From assembly GCA_030039105.1 (NCBI GenBank), contig JASHQO010000253.1, positions 1-29,839 on the forward strand: DNA of 29,839 nucleotides, in the 5' to 3' direction. Every line of letters begins with the position of its first letter. Position 1 is the stretch's first letter. Origin of the DNA: Xanthobacteraceae bacterium. GTDB taxonomy: Bacteria; Pseudomonadota; Alphaproteobacteria; Rhizobiales; Xanthobacteraceae. The notes beneath the pieces were generated by a model, which searched no databases, had not been told where the DNA came from, and saw only the letters and a program-made list of their open reading frames with translations. Shown here one piece after another: positions 1 to 8,008 of this stretch. Made by a program: the position numbers and the translations under genes.

Positions 1-312
1 TTCTTCGTCGAGATCAGCGAAGAGCTGGCCAAGGAGAAAGGCATCGGTAACGGCGGCTGGGCCCGGATCTGGTCGAAGCGCGGCTCGGTGAAGGCCAAGG
101 TCTATGTCACCAAGCGCATCAAGCCGCTGATCTGCGACGGCAAGACCGTCCACGTCGTCGGCATCCCGCTGCACTGGGGCTTCGTAGGAGCGACAAGAAA
201 GGGCTTCGGTCCCAATTCGCTCACGCCCTATGTCGGCGATGCCAATTCCGAGACGCCTGAGTTCAAGGCGTTCCTGGTCGACATCGAGCCCATCGCTGGG
301 CCGGTGGCGTAG
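1..312 (+). CDS. fdnG: Formate dehydrogenase-N-type catalytic (alpha) subunit, C-terminal fragment
   Basis: This is the last 103 codons of a molybdopterin-dependent formate dehydrogenase large subunit, cut by the window edge and read from base 1 to the TAG at 310-312. The visible part matches the C-terminal end of FdnG/FdoG proteins: a VVGIPLHWG stretch, then RKGFG, the LTPYVGDAN motif, and a TPEFKAFLVDIE ending. Family knowledge: this subunit oxidises formate to CO2 at a Mo-bisMGD centre, usually with selenocysteine at the active site, and faces the periplasm after Tat export. The catalytic residue lies upstream of the window, so selenocysteine is inferred from the downstream selA, selB and selC, not seen. 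The beta-subunit gene starts 10 bases after the stop, behind the Shine-Dalgarno sequence AGGGAGGAAG, so the two are co-transcribed. Confidence 0.95.
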   Translation, partial: FFVEISEELAKEKGIGNGGWARIWSKRGSVKAKVYVTKRIKPLICDGKTVHVVGIPLHWGFVGATRKGFGPNSLTPYVGDANSETPEFKAFLVDIEPIAGPVA

Positions 313-322
313 GGAGGAAGCC

Positions 323-1276
323 ATGGCATTCGAATTCGAGCTTCCCAACCCGAACACGGTCAATCCGACGACCACCCTGAGCGACGCCGATCTGGTGCGC
401 CGCTCGGCCTCCTCAGTGCCGGAGCCGGCGAAGAAGCTGACCCCGGTCGCCAAGCTGATCGACGTATCGAAGTGCATCGGCTGCAAGGCTTGCCAGTCGG
501 CGTGCCTGGAATGGAACGACAAGCGCCAGGATGTCGGCGTGTTTGCCGGCTCCTACGACAATCCGGCCGACCTGACGCCGGACATGTTCACGCTGATGCG
601 GTTCACCGAGTGGGTGAACCCCGAGACGCAGAACCTCGAATGGCTGATCCGCAAGGACGGCTGCATGCATTGCGAGGATCCGGGCTGCCTCAAGGCCTGC
701 CCGGCCCCCGGCGCCATCGTGCAGTACTCCAACGGCATCGTCGACTTCGTGCACGAGAACTGCATCGGCTGCGGCTACTGCATCCGCGGCTGTCCGTTCA
801 ACATCCCGCGCATCTCGCAGGTCGACCACAAGGCCTACAAGTGCACGCTCTGCTCCGATCGCGTCGCCGTCGGCCAGGGCCCGGCCTGCGCGAAGGCCTG
901 CCCGACCCATGCGATCACTTTCGGCACCAAGGCGGAGATGCAGCAGCACGCCGCAGACCGCATCAAGGATCTGAAATCCCGCGGCTTCCAGAATGCGGGC
1001 CTTTACGATCCGCCGGGCGTCGGCGGCACCCACGTGATGTACGTGCTGCATCACGCCGACAAGCCGGAAATCTACGCCAACCTGCCGAGTAAGCCGCGCA
1101 TCAGCTCAATCGTGGAATGGTGGAAGGGGCCGACCAGATATCTCGGCCTCGCCGCCATGGGCGTCTTCGCCGCGATCGGCTTCTTCCATCACCTCGTCGA
1201 AGGCCCCAACAAAGTCTCGCGTGAGGATGAGGAAAGCGCCAAGCGGCTGGCGGGGGGCAGGAGCGCACAGTCATGA
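323..1276 (+). CDS. fdnH: Formate dehydrogenase iron-sulfur (beta) subunit
   Basis: A 317-aa ferredoxin-like electron-transfer subunit. Sixteen cysteines fall in four groups (C51/54/57/61, C114/117/122/126, C147/150/153/157, C174/177/189/193), enough for four [4Fe-4S] clusters as in E. coli FdnH. Residues about 271-290 form one C-terminal membrane helix, the anchor typical of the family. It passes electrons from the catalytic subunit to the cytochrome b subunit. The ATG at 323 was chosen because a strong Shine-Dalgarno (AGGGAGGAAG, 311-320) sits just before it. The frame stays open further upstream but only overlaps the alpha-subunit gene. The stop overlaps the next start by four bases (ATGA), indicating translational coupling. 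Confidence 0.96.
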   Translation: MAFEFELPNPNTVNPTTTLSDADLVRRSASSVPEPAKKLTPVAKLIDVSKCIGCKACQSACLEWNDKRQDVGVFAGSYDNPADLTPDMFTLMRFTEWVNPETQNLEWLIRKDGCMHCEDPGCLKACPAPGAIVQYSNGIVDFVHENCIGCGYCIRGCPFNIPRISQVDHKAYKCTLCSDRVAVGQGPACAKACPTHAITFGTKAEMQQHAADRIKDLKSRGFQNAGLYDPPGVGGTHVMYVLHHADKPEIYANLPSKPRISSIVEWWKGPTRYLGLAAMGVFAAIGFFHHLVEGPNKVSREDEESAKRLAGGRSAQS

Positions 1277-1944
1277 CGGCCTACGATGTCGAGCCCGGCG
1301 ATAGCGTCCATCCGGGCGATCCGGTCACCGTCGACCGCTATACCGGATGGGCCCGCGTCAATCACTGGATCACGGCAACGTGCCTGGTGCTGCTGGCGCT
1401 GTCGGGGCTGGCGCTGTTCTCGCCGGCGTTGTTCTTCCTCACCGATTTATTTGGCGGCGGCCAAGTCACCCGCGCTATCCATCCATGGCTCGGCGTGATT
1501 TTATTCTTCAGCTTCGCCGGTCTGTTCATCCGCTTCTGGCGGGCGAATCTGTGGAAGGCCGAGGACGGCACCTGGCTCGCACGGCTGAACGCCGTGCTGA
1601 CCGCCCATGAGGAGCGCCTGCCCGAAGTCGGCAAATACAATGCCGGCCAGAAGGCGGTGTTCTGGCTGATGTCGATCCTGATCATCATTCTGATCAGTAG
1701 CGGGCTGGTGATGTGGGACCAGTATTTCTACGGCTACACCAGCATCGAGCAGAAGCGCATCGCCGTGCTGGTCCATTCCATGGCGGCGGTCGCCATCATC
1801 TGCGTCTGGATCGTCCACGTCTATGCGGCGATCTGGGTGCGCGGCACCGTCCGGGCCATGACCCTCGGCAGCGTCACCGGCGGCTGGGCCTGGCGGCACC
1901 ATCGCAAGTGGCTCCGCGAGCTGGTCGGTGGTAAGACAAGCTGA
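1273..1944 (+). CDS. fdnI: Formate dehydrogenase cytochrome b556 (gamma) subunit
   Basis: A 223-aa integral membrane protein with four hydrophobic helices, about residues 31-50, 70-90, 128-148 and 166-188. Histidines at the helix ends or inside (H31, H70, H168, H182) are candidates for the two b-type haem ligands known in FdnI. It takes electrons from the beta subunit and passes them to quinone at the cytoplasmic side of the membrane. The start overlaps the beta-subunit stop. Length and order (alpha, beta, gamma) match the E. coli fdnGHI and fdoGHI operons. A 78-base gap follows before fdhE, with no convincing terminator. Confidence 0.95.
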   Translation: MTAYDVEPGDSVHPGDPVTVDRYTGWARVNHWITATCLVLLALSGLALFSPALFFLTDLFGGGQVTRAIHPWLGVILFFSFAGLFIRFWRANLWKAEDGTWLARLNAVLTAHEERLPEVGKYNAGQKAVFWLMSILIIILISSGLVMWDQYFYGYTSIEQKRIAVLVHSMAAVAIICVWIVHVYAAIWVRGTVRAMTLGSVTGGWAWRHHRKWLRELVGGKTS

Positions 1945-2022
1945 ACGACGGCCGGCGCCTGCCCGTAGCCAAGCGCCGTTAACCGGTCTGTCACGTGGCC
2001 CGTGCGGTTCGTGAGGTAGCAT

Positions 2023-2940
2023 ATGAGTAAGGCCGACGCCCCGCGGCACGACCCGATCCCGATAGGCGAAATCGCGGCACCGCCATTCGCGCGTCTGCCC
2101 GATCCAACGTCGCTGTTTGCCACGCGCTCGCTGCGCTTTCGTACACTGGCCGAAGGCCACCGGCTCGGCCCCTATCTTTTGTTCCTCGCCGCGCTCAGCG
2201 AATGCCAGCATCGCATCCAGAAAGACCTGCCGGAGCCCGACCTGCCGGACGCGGACGCACGGGCACGCGCGCACGCGCATGCCATGCCGCCGCTCGACCG
2301 CAGCCGCTTCACCGCCGACGCCGCGCTCGACGCGACGGTCGACCGGTTGTTCGCATTGGCCGCCACCATCGATATGCCGGACGACGCGCACGCGGCGCTT
2401 GAGCGCGCCCGCGCCGCCACCGCCGCGGGGCGCAACGCCATGGTTCGCTCGGTGCTGGCCGATTCCATTCCGGTCGAGACGCTCGCCGACCATGTCTATG
2501 TCGCGGCCGCGCTGCAGGTACAGTTCGCCCGCCTCGCGGCACGGCTCGATGCCGATGCGCTGGTGCCGATCGGTAACGGCGCCTGCCCGGCCTGCGGCGG
2601 CGCTCCGGTTGCCTCGACCATCGTCGGCTGGCAGGGCTCCCATGGCACCCGCTTCTGCACCTGCTCGCTGTGCGCCACGCAATGGCACGTGGTGCGCATC
2701 AAATGCATCCTGTGCGACTCCACCGCCGGCATCTCCTATCAGGAACTTGACGGCGGCCCGGAGACGGTGAAGGCCGAGACCTGCGAGAGTTGCCGCGGCT
2801 ACGTGAAAATCCTGCACCAGCACAAAGACCCTCGGCTGGAACCCGTCGCCGACGACATCGCCTCGCTCGGCCTCGACATCCTGCTACGCGAAGACGGCTA
2901 CCGGCGCGGCGCAGTCAATCCGTTTCTGCTCGGCTATTGA
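2023..2940 (+). CDS. fdhE: Formate dehydrogenase accessory protein FdhE
   Basis: A 305-aa cytoplasmic protein close in length to E. coli FdhE. The C-terminal half holds the family's paired-cysteine motifs: CPAC (188-191), a C212/C214/C217 group, CILC (228-231) and CESC (254-257), expected to bind iron or another metal. FdhE is needed for active respiratory formate dehydrogenase and interacts with the catalytic subunit before export. The ATG at 2023 follows a GAGG sequence at 2011-2015. Only 7 bases separate its stop from selA, so the gene belongs to the FDH-selenocysteine transcription unit. Confidence 0.93.
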   Translation: MSKADAPRHDPIPIGEIAAPPFARLPDPTSLFATRSLRFRTLAEGHRLGPYLLFLAALSECQHRIQKDLPEPDLPDADARARAHAHAMPPLDRSRFTADAALDATVDRLFALAATIDMPDDAHAALERARAATAAGRNAMVRSVLADSIPVETLADHVYVAAALQVQFARLAARLDADALVPIGNGACPACGGAPVASTIVGWQGSHGTRFCTCSLCATQWHVVRIKCILCDSTAGISYQELDGGPETVKAETCESCRGYVKILHQHKDPRLEPVADDIASLGLDILLREDGYRRGAVNPFLLGY

Positions 2941-2947
2941 GGCCGCG

Positions 2948-4366
2948 ATGGCGAAGCCTGACACATTCGCGTTGCGCAAGTTGCCCTCGGTCGACGAGGT
3001 GTTGCGGACGACCGCGGCGACCGATGCTGCCGCGCGCTACGGCCGGTTGGCTGTCGTCAGCGCCGTGCGCGAGACGCTTGCCGCGGCGCGAGCCAACGGC
3101 GGCGCGCCCGGCGGCACCGACGGTGTCGCAGCGGCGGCGTTGACGCGGCTTGAAATCGCGCAGCGGCCGAATCTGCGGCCGGTATTCAACCTCACCGGCA
3201 CGGTGCTGCACACCAATCTCGGCCGCGCGCTATGGGCCGAGGCCGCGATCGCGGCCGCACAGCTCGCAATGCGCAACGCGGTAGCGCTCGAGTTTGACCT
3301 CGGCGCCGGCCACCGCGGCGACCGCGACGATCTCATTCGCGACCTGCTGTGCGAATTGACCGGCGCCGAGGACGCCACCGTGGTCAACAACAACGCCGCG
3401 GCGGTGCTGCTCGTGCTCAACACGCTGGCTAAGGGTCGCGAGGCCATCGTGTCGCGCGGCGAATTGATCGAGATCGGCGGCGCCTTCCGCATGCCCGAGA
3501 TCATGAGTCGCGCCGGCGCCCGGCTGATCGAGGTCGGCACCACCAATCGCACTCACAAGAAGGACTATGTCGGCGCGCTTGGCCCGAAGACCGGGCTGAT
3601 CCTGAAAGTCCACACCTCGAACTACCGTATCGAGGGCTTCACCAAGGAAGTCTCCGCGCGCGAGCTCGCGGCGCTGGCCCGCGAACGCAAAGTGCCTCTG
3701 GTCAACGATCTCGGCTCCGGAACGCTGATCGATCTCAGCCGTTACGGCCTGGCGCACGAGCCGACAGTGAAGGAAGCGGTCGGCGCCGGCGCCGACCTCG
3801 TCACCTTCTCCGGCGACAAGCTTTTGGGCGGCCCGCAGGCCGGCTTTATCGTCGGCCGCAAGGATCTGGTCGCTCGCGTCAAGGCCAACCCGATGAAGCG
3901 GGCGCTGCGCATCGACAAGATCCGCCTCGCCGCGCTCGAAGCGACGCTGCGGCTCTATCGCGATCCGGATCGCGTGGCCGAGCGGCTGCCGACACTGCGA
4001 CTTCTGGCGCGACCGAAAAAGGAGATCGAAGCGGCGGCGCGGCGGCTCCAACCGGTTATTGCAACAAAAATCGGCGCTGGCTTTGACGTGACGGTGACGC
4101 CCTGCGCCAGCCAGATCGGCTCTGGCGCGCTGCCGATGGAGACCGTGTCGAGCGCCGGCCTCTCCGTCAGGCCACGGGCCGCGAGGCGTAGCGGACGGTT
4201 GCTCGCGGCGCTGTCGATGGCGCTGCGCCGGCTGCCTGTACCGGTGGTGGGCCGCATCGAAGACAAGGCACTGCTGCTCGATCTACGCTGCCTCGACGAC
4301 GAGGCCGCCTTCGTCGCCAATCTGGCCTCGCTCGCCATTGCGGAGGATGACGATGCGATGGCTTGA
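2948..4366 (+). CDS. selA: L-seryl-tRNA(Sec) selenium transferase
   Basis: A 472-aa PLP-dependent enzyme that converts Ser-tRNA(Sec) to Sec-tRNA(Sec) using selenophosphate, the last step before SelB delivery. The N-terminal helical part holds the LPSVDEVLR signature. The motif NLTGTVLHTNLGRA is at 81-94, and the PLP lysine is K291 in SGDKLLGGPQAG. Length fits the family (about 460-470 aa). The ATG at 2948 lies 7 bases after fdhE, and the stop overlaps the start of the Sel1-repeat gene. selA next to FDH genes strongly implies that the FDH is a selenoprotein. Confidence 0.97.
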   Translation: MAKPDTFALRKLPSVDEVLRTTAATDAAARYGRLAVVSAVRETLAAARANGGAPGGTDGVAAAALTRLEIAQRPNLRPVFNLTGTVLHTNLGRALWAEAAIAAAQLAMRNAVALEFDLGAGHRGDRDDLIRDLLCELTGAEDATVVNNNAAAVLLVLNTLAKGREAIVSRGELIEIGGAFRMPEIMSRAGARLIEVGTTNRTHKKDYVGALGPKTGLILKVHTSNYRIEGFTKEVSARELAALARERKVPLVNDLGSGTLIDLSRYGLAHEPTVKEAVGAGADLVTFSGDKLLGGPQAGFIVGRKDLVARVKANPMKRALRIDKIRLAALEATLRLYRDPDRVAERLPTLRLLARPKKEIEAAARRLQPVIATKIGAGFDVTVTPCASQIGSGALPMETVSSAGLSVRPRAARRSGRLLAALSMALRRLPVPVVGRIEDKALLLDLRCLDDEAAFVANLASLAIAEDDDAMA

Positions 4367-5150
4367 GGCGCTGGCGAAGAAGGGGCGGCCGGACGACGAC
4401 GCCACGATCGCCGACCGCATGGCGGAAGCCTATGAGGCGTCGCGCCGCGGCGACTACGCGCGAGCTCTGGCAATCTGGGGCCCACTGGCGCAGGCCGGTA
4501 TGGCGCGGGCGCAGAATAATGTCGGCGCCTGTTTCACCGAAGGACTCGGCGTCGCGCGCGACCCCAAGCTCGCCGCGCAATGGCTGTCGCTTGCCGCCGC
4601 CGCCGGCGATAGCGTCGGCCAACGCAATTGCGCCGCGCTGTACTTCAAGGGCGATGGCGTCGAACAGGATTACCCCCGCGCGCTCGCGCTCTATCGCGCC
4701 GCCGCCGAACAGGACGACGGCCCGGCGCAGGACATGCTGAGCTGGATGCTGCTCGAAGGCGACGTCGCTACGCCCGACTATGGCGCCGCCCGGCATTTCG
4801 CCGAACGCGCCGCGGCGCACGGCGTCGCCGCGTCGATGACCCGGCTCGGCATGATTTTCCACAACGCGCTCGGCGTCGAGCGCGACCCGGTGCAAGCGGC
4901 ACAGTGGTGGCGGCGGGGCGCCGAACGCGGCGATGCCGACGGCCAGGCCATGCTCGGCGCTGCCCTGCATCTCGGCTCCGGCGTCGAGCGCAATCCGGTC
5001 GAAGCTTTCGTCTGGCTCACCCGCGCGCGGGCCGGCGGCAGCCCGCTCGCCGGGCAATTTTTTCAAGCCGTGCGGGCCGCGCTCACGCCGGCGCAAATCG
5101 CCGAGGCCGAACGGCGCGCCGCAATGCCCTTGCCGGAGGCAACGCCGTGA
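4353..5150 (+). CDS. Sel1-like repeat (TPR-like) protein between selA and selB
   Basis: A 265-aa alanine-rich protein built of about five or six Sel1-like repeats, recognisable by units such as A-x-N-x-x-G-x-x-x-x-x-G-x-G-V-x-x-D and A-A-x-W-x-x-x-A-A-x-x-G. The repeats cover roughly residues 40-240. It has no signal peptide or membrane helix, so a cytoplasmic scaffold or binding protein is likely. Sel1 is named after a nematode gene and has no known link to selenium. The start is uncertain. ATG 4353 sits 6 bases after GGAGG (4342-4346); ATG 4347 would be too close, and TTG 4338 lacks spacing. It overlaps selA by 14 bases, and its TGA overlaps the selB GTG start by 3 bases (GTGA). The tight packing suggests a role linked to selenocysteine or FDH, but none is established. 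Confidence 0.9.
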   Translation: MRWLEALAKKGRPDDDATIADRMAEAYEASRRGDYARALAIWGPLAQAGMARAQNNVGACFTEGLGVARDPKLAAQWLSLAAAAGDSVGQRNCAALYFKGDGVEQDYPRALALYRAAAEQDDGPAQDMLSWMLLEGDVATPDYGAARHFAERAAAHGVAASMTRLGMIFHNALGVERDPVQAAQWWRRGAERGDADGQAMLGAALHLGSGVERNPVEAFVWLTRARAGGSPLAGQFFQAVRAALTPAQIAEAERRAAMPLPEATP

Positions 5151-7207
5151 TCGTCGGCACCGCCGGCCATATCGACCATGGCAAGACCTCGCTGGTGCGG
5201 GCCCTCACTGGCGTCGACACCGACCGCCTCAAAGAGGAGAAGGCGCGCGGCATCTCCATCGATTTGGGCTTTGCTTATCTGCCGGCGCCCGATGGCACCG
5301 TGCTCGGCTTCGTCGACGTGCCCGGCCATGAGAAATTCGTCCACAACATGCTCGCCGGCGCCACCGGCATCGATTTCGTGCTGCTGACTATTGCCGCGGA
5401 CGACGGCGTCATGCCGCAGACCCGCGAGCATCTCGCCATCGTCGATCTGCTCGGCATCGCACGCGGCGCCGTGGCGCTGACCAAGATCGACCTGGCCGCG
5501 CCGGAACAGCGGGCGAAGGTGGTGGCCGAAATCGCCCAACTGTTGCATGGCACCGGCCTCGAAGGCGCCGAAATCATTCCGGTCTCGACCGCGACCGGCG
5601 AAGGCGTCGAGCCGTTGCGAGACAAGCTGTTCGGCGCGGCACATGCCATGACCACGCGGGCGGCCGCGGAACGGTTCCGGCTTGCGGTCGATCGCTCGTT
5701 CACCCTCGCTGGCGCCGGCACAGTGGTGACGGGCACCGTGCTATCGGGCGCGGTCAGCGCCGGAGACCGCGTCATGATCAGTCCGTCGGGGCTCCCCGCA
5801 CGGGTGCGCTCGATCCACGCCCAGAACCGGCCGACCGAACGCGGCCTCGCCGGCCAGCGCTGCGCCCTCAATCTTGCCGGCGACAGCATCAGCAAGGACG
5901 CCATCGCCCGCGGCGACGTGGTGCTCGATCCCGATCTGCACGCGCCAACCGACCGAGTCGACGCGACGCTGCGGTTGCTCGCAAGCGAACAAAAACCGGT
6001 AACGCAATGGATGCCGGCGCGGCTGCATCACGCCGCGACTGAAGTCGGCGCCCGCATCGTGCTGCTCGGCGACGAATCGATCGCGCCCGGCACCGAGGCA
6101 ACGGTGCAGATCGTGTTGGACCGGCCGATCGCCGCCGCCGACGGCGATCGCTTCGTGCTGCGCGATACAACGGCGCAACGCACCATCGGCGGCGGTAAAT
6201 TTCTGGACCTGCGCGCGCCATCGCGCAAGCGGCGCACCCCGGAGCGGCTTGCGCAGCTACAGGCCCGCGCAATCGACGATCCGGAACGTGCACTTGCGGC
6301 GCTGTTGGAGCTTACGCCCCAACACGTCGACCTGACCGCGTTTGCCCGCGATCGCGCGCTATCCGAAATGCAAACGCAAGGAATCTGCGAACGCCTCAAC
6401 GTCGTCCGGGCCGTAAGCGGCGACCGCATTTTTGCGTTATCGGCGCCGGTCTGGCTGCAATTCAAACGCGACCTGGTGGCGGCGCTGCAAAGCTTCCACG
6501 CCGGCAATCCGGACATGCCCGGCATCGGCCTGGAACGGCTGCGCATGCAGCTTTCACCACGCCTGCCAGCCCCGGCTTTTCTGTCGATTCTCCAAGGACT
6601 TGTCCGTGGCAAAGAGATCGCACTCGACGGTGCCTGGGTGCGTCTTGCCGGACACGAAGCGCGGCTGACGCCACAGGACGACAAAATCTGGAGCAAGGTC
6701 GCACCGCTTCTCGGCGGCGCCGAGCGCTTCCGGCCGCCGCGGGTGCGTGACATCGCCAATGCATTGGAGCAGCGCGAGCCCGACGTCCGCCGCCTGCTCA
6801 AGCTCGTCGGCCGCATGGGCAAAGTTGACGAAGTCGCGCACGATCATTTTTTCCTGCGCGAGACCGTGGCCGAGATGGTCGGCATCGTCGTCGATCTCGG
6901 CGCCGCGGCGGCCGATGCCCAGTTCACCGCGGCGCAGTTCCGCGACAAGGTCGAGAACGGTCGCAAGGTTGCGATCCAGATTCTGGAATTTTTCGACCGC
7001 CACGGCGTCACCTTGCGCCGCGGCGACCTGCGCCGCGTCAACAAGCACAGGCTCGATCTGTTTCGCGGCGCCGCGGAACCGGCAGGCCGCGAACATACCG
7101 ATCCAGGAAGAGACTCGTCCCCGGTGGGGCGTCCGGACTTCAAATCCGGGAGGGGCCGCGAGCCGGTCCTTGGTGGGTTCGACTCCCTCTCTCTTCCGCC
7201 ACGTTAG
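5147..7207 (+). CDS. selB: Selenocysteine-specific elongation factor SelB
   Basis: Translation factor that carries Sec-tRNA(Sec) to UGA codons marked by a SECIS hairpin. The N-terminal GTPase domain shows G1 GHIDHGKT (7-14), G3 DVPGH (57-61) and G4 TKID (112-115), followed by EF-Tu-like beta-barrel domains. The C-terminal half has winged-helix repeats that bind SECIS RNA and ends in a RRGDLRRV motif near residue 630. The GTG at 5147 was chosen because the conserved MIVGTAGHIDHGKT begins there, after a GCCGGAGG Shine-Dalgarno. The frame does not stop where SelB proteins usually end (about residue 643). It enters selC exactly at codon 654 and reads all 96 tRNA bases as 32 codons. It ends at TAG 7205-7207, giving 686 aa. 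Confidence 0.95.
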   Translation: MIVGTAGHIDHGKTSLVRALTGVDTDRLKEEKARGISIDLGFAYLPAPDGTVLGFVDVPGHEKFVHNMLAGATGIDFVLLTIAADDGVMPQTREHLAIVDLLGIARGAVALTKIDLAAPEQRAKVVAEIAQLLHGTGLEGAEIIPVSTATGEGVEPLRDKLFGAAHAMTTRAAAERFRLAVDRSFTLAGAGTVVTGTVLSGAVSAGDRVMISPSGLPARVRSIHAQNRPTERGLAGQRCALNLAGDSISKDAIARGDVVLDPDLHAPTDRVDATLRLLASEQKPVTQWMPARLHHAATEVGARIVLLGDESIAPGTEATVQIVLDRPIAAADGDRFVLRDTTAQRTIGGGKFLDLRAPSRKRRTPERLAQLQARAIDDPERALAALLELTPQHVDLTAFARDRALSEMQTQGICERLNVVRAVSGDRIFALSAPVWLQFKRDLVAALQSFHAGNPDMPGIGLERLRMQLSPRLPAPAFLSILQGLVRGKEIALDGAWVRLAGHEARLTPQDDKIWSKVAPLLGGAERFRPPRVRDIANALEQREPDVRRLLKLVGRMGKVDEVAHDHFFLRETVAEMVGIVVDLGAAAADAQFTAAQFRDKVENGRKVAIQILEFFDRHGVTLRRGDLRRVNKHRLDLFRGAAEPAGREHTDPGRDSSPVGRPDFKSGRGREPVLGGFDSLSLPPR
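7106..7201 (+). tRNA. selC: tRNA-Sec (anticodon TCA)
   Basis: A 96-nt gene with all the marks of bacterial tRNA-Sec. It has an 8-bp acceptor stem (GGAAGAGA with TCTCTTCC), discriminator G, and an encoded CCA end at 7199-7201. The anticodon stem CCGGA/TCCGG encloses loop CTTCAAA with anticodon TCA at 7140-7142. There is a long variable arm and a TTCGACT T-loop. The body is very close to E. coli selC (shared GGCCGC and TTCGACTCC blocks). It reads UGA as selenocysteine together with SelB. The T-stem has one apparent T-T mismatch when drawn as five pairs. It lies entirely inside the selB open reading frame, same strand, so its primary transcript may be the selB message itself. Confidence 0.97.
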
Positions 7208-7228
7208 AGCCGCAACCGGAGACGCCCG

Positions 7229-7621
7229 TTGTCGACGTCCTCACCCAACCCACAAGCGACCGACTTCGACCGCTGGCTCGCCCAAGAATTTGCCCAGGCC
7301 GGCGCGTTCACGGCCCTCATCGTCCTGGTCTCGATCGGCGACGCCAAAGTGCTGCCGTTGTGCTCGACCTATCTCAACGTCATCGGCACCGAGACCGACT
7401 GGAACGAGATCGTTGTGCTGTTCGCGGGCTCGGGCCAAGAGTGGGACGGCGCCTCGTTCTTTCCGGTGACCGATGGCGGGCCGCTCGACAATCCGACAGC
7501 GCGGCTGCGGCTGCGCGCGCTCGAGGCCCGGATCGACCAGAGCCCGCTGGTGCTCAACGAAGGTCACTTCTTCGACAAATGGGGACGGCGGCTGAAGGTC
7601 GAGGAGACCGAGCTGCAATGA
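7229..7621 (+). CDS. Hypothetical protein downstream of selC
   Basis: A 130-aa protein I do not recognise. It has no signal peptide. A short hydrophobic stretch (about residues 25-37, FTALIVLVSIGDA) looks like a buried beta strand rather than a membrane helix. There is one cysteine (C45) in LPLCSTYLNVIG. The rest is acidic, with motifs such as DWNEIVVLF, FFPVTDGGPLDN and NEGHFFDKWGRR. The first start is TTG at 7229, 6 bases after CGGAGA; the frame has no early ATG. The stop overlaps the DsrE-like gene (ATGA), so the two are translationally coupled and probably work together. The start is only 22 bases after selB and 28 after selC. Confidence 0.8.
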   Translation: MSTSSPNPQATDFDRWLAQEFAQAGAFTALIVLVSIGDAKVLPLCSTYLNVIGTETDWNEIVVLFAGSGQEWDGASFFPVTDGGPLDNPTARLRLRALEARIDQSPLVLNEGHFFDKWGRRLKVEETELQ

Positions 7622-7998
7622 GCGCGCGCCGCCTCCTCATCGTGTTGATGAACACCGACCCACGCAATCCGGAGGAACTTGGCGCGCCGTTCTATTATGC
7701 CGCCGTAGCCGCCGCCATGGATCACCCGGTCGACGTGCTGTGCACCGCGAGCGCCGGCAAGTTGATGCTCAGGGGCGTCGCGCAGGCGATCCACGTCAAG
7801 GCCGGCGATCCGATGACGGTCTACGACTGGATCAAGGAAGCCCACGGCCAAGGCGCGAAATTCTGGGCCTGCCCCGCCAACCTCGAATTGTTCGGCAAGA
7901 CCGAAGCCGACCTCATTCCCGAATGCAACGGTGTGATGGGTGCGGCCGCCATGATCCAGGACGTCATGGGCGAGGACTGCCGCGTCCTGACCTTTTAA
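7618..7998 (+). CDS. DsrE/DsrF-family protein (putative sulfur or selenium carrier)
   Basis: A 126-aa single-domain DsrE-fold protein. The beta strand LLIVLMNTDP opens the chain. The block GAKFWACPANLELFGKTEADLIPECNGVMGAA near residues 79-110 matches the family pattern A-C-x-x-x-x-x-L-x-G-x-x-x-x-D-L-I-P-E. Cys85 occupies the usual active position and Cys103 is a second thiol. Family knowledge: DsrE, TusD and YedF-type proteins carry persulfides or take part in sulfur transfer. YedF-like proteins combine a TusA-like and a DsrE-like part and have been linked to selenium genes. The gene overlaps the preceding hypothetical gene and is followed after 10 bases by a GcvH-like gene. The substrate is unknown. 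Confidence 0.85.
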   Translation: MSARRLLIVLMNTDPRNPEELGAPFYYAAVAAAMDHPVDVLCTASAGKLMLRGVAQAIHVKAGDPMTVYDWIKEAHGQGAKFWACPANLELFGKTEADLIPECNGVMGAAAMIQDVMGEDCRVLTF

Positions 7999-8008
7999 GA
8001 GGCCGGCC

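Noticed and set aside
413..1054. Long - strand open frame opposite the FDH beta-subunit gene
   Set aside because: Shadow of GC-rich third-position bias. It has no ribosome site, an alanine/arginine-rich low-complexity composition, and the + strand gene is certain.
1945..2022. Possible GGCGC...GCGCC terminator between the FDH gamma subunit and fdhE
   Set aside because: Only a 5-bp stem with a long loop and no T-run; genes on both sides belong to one functional unit.
1501..2823. 440-codon - strand frame across the FDH gamma-subunit and fdhE genes
   Set aside because: It spans two well-supported genes and their gap, and encodes repetitive G/A/R/V-rich sequence without any recognisable domain.
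7106..7201. selC region treated as protein-only end of SelB with no tRNA
   Set aside because: The 8-bp acceptor stem, TCA anticodon loop, long variable arm and CCA end are too complete to be chance. The tRNA call stands and the overlap is reported instead.
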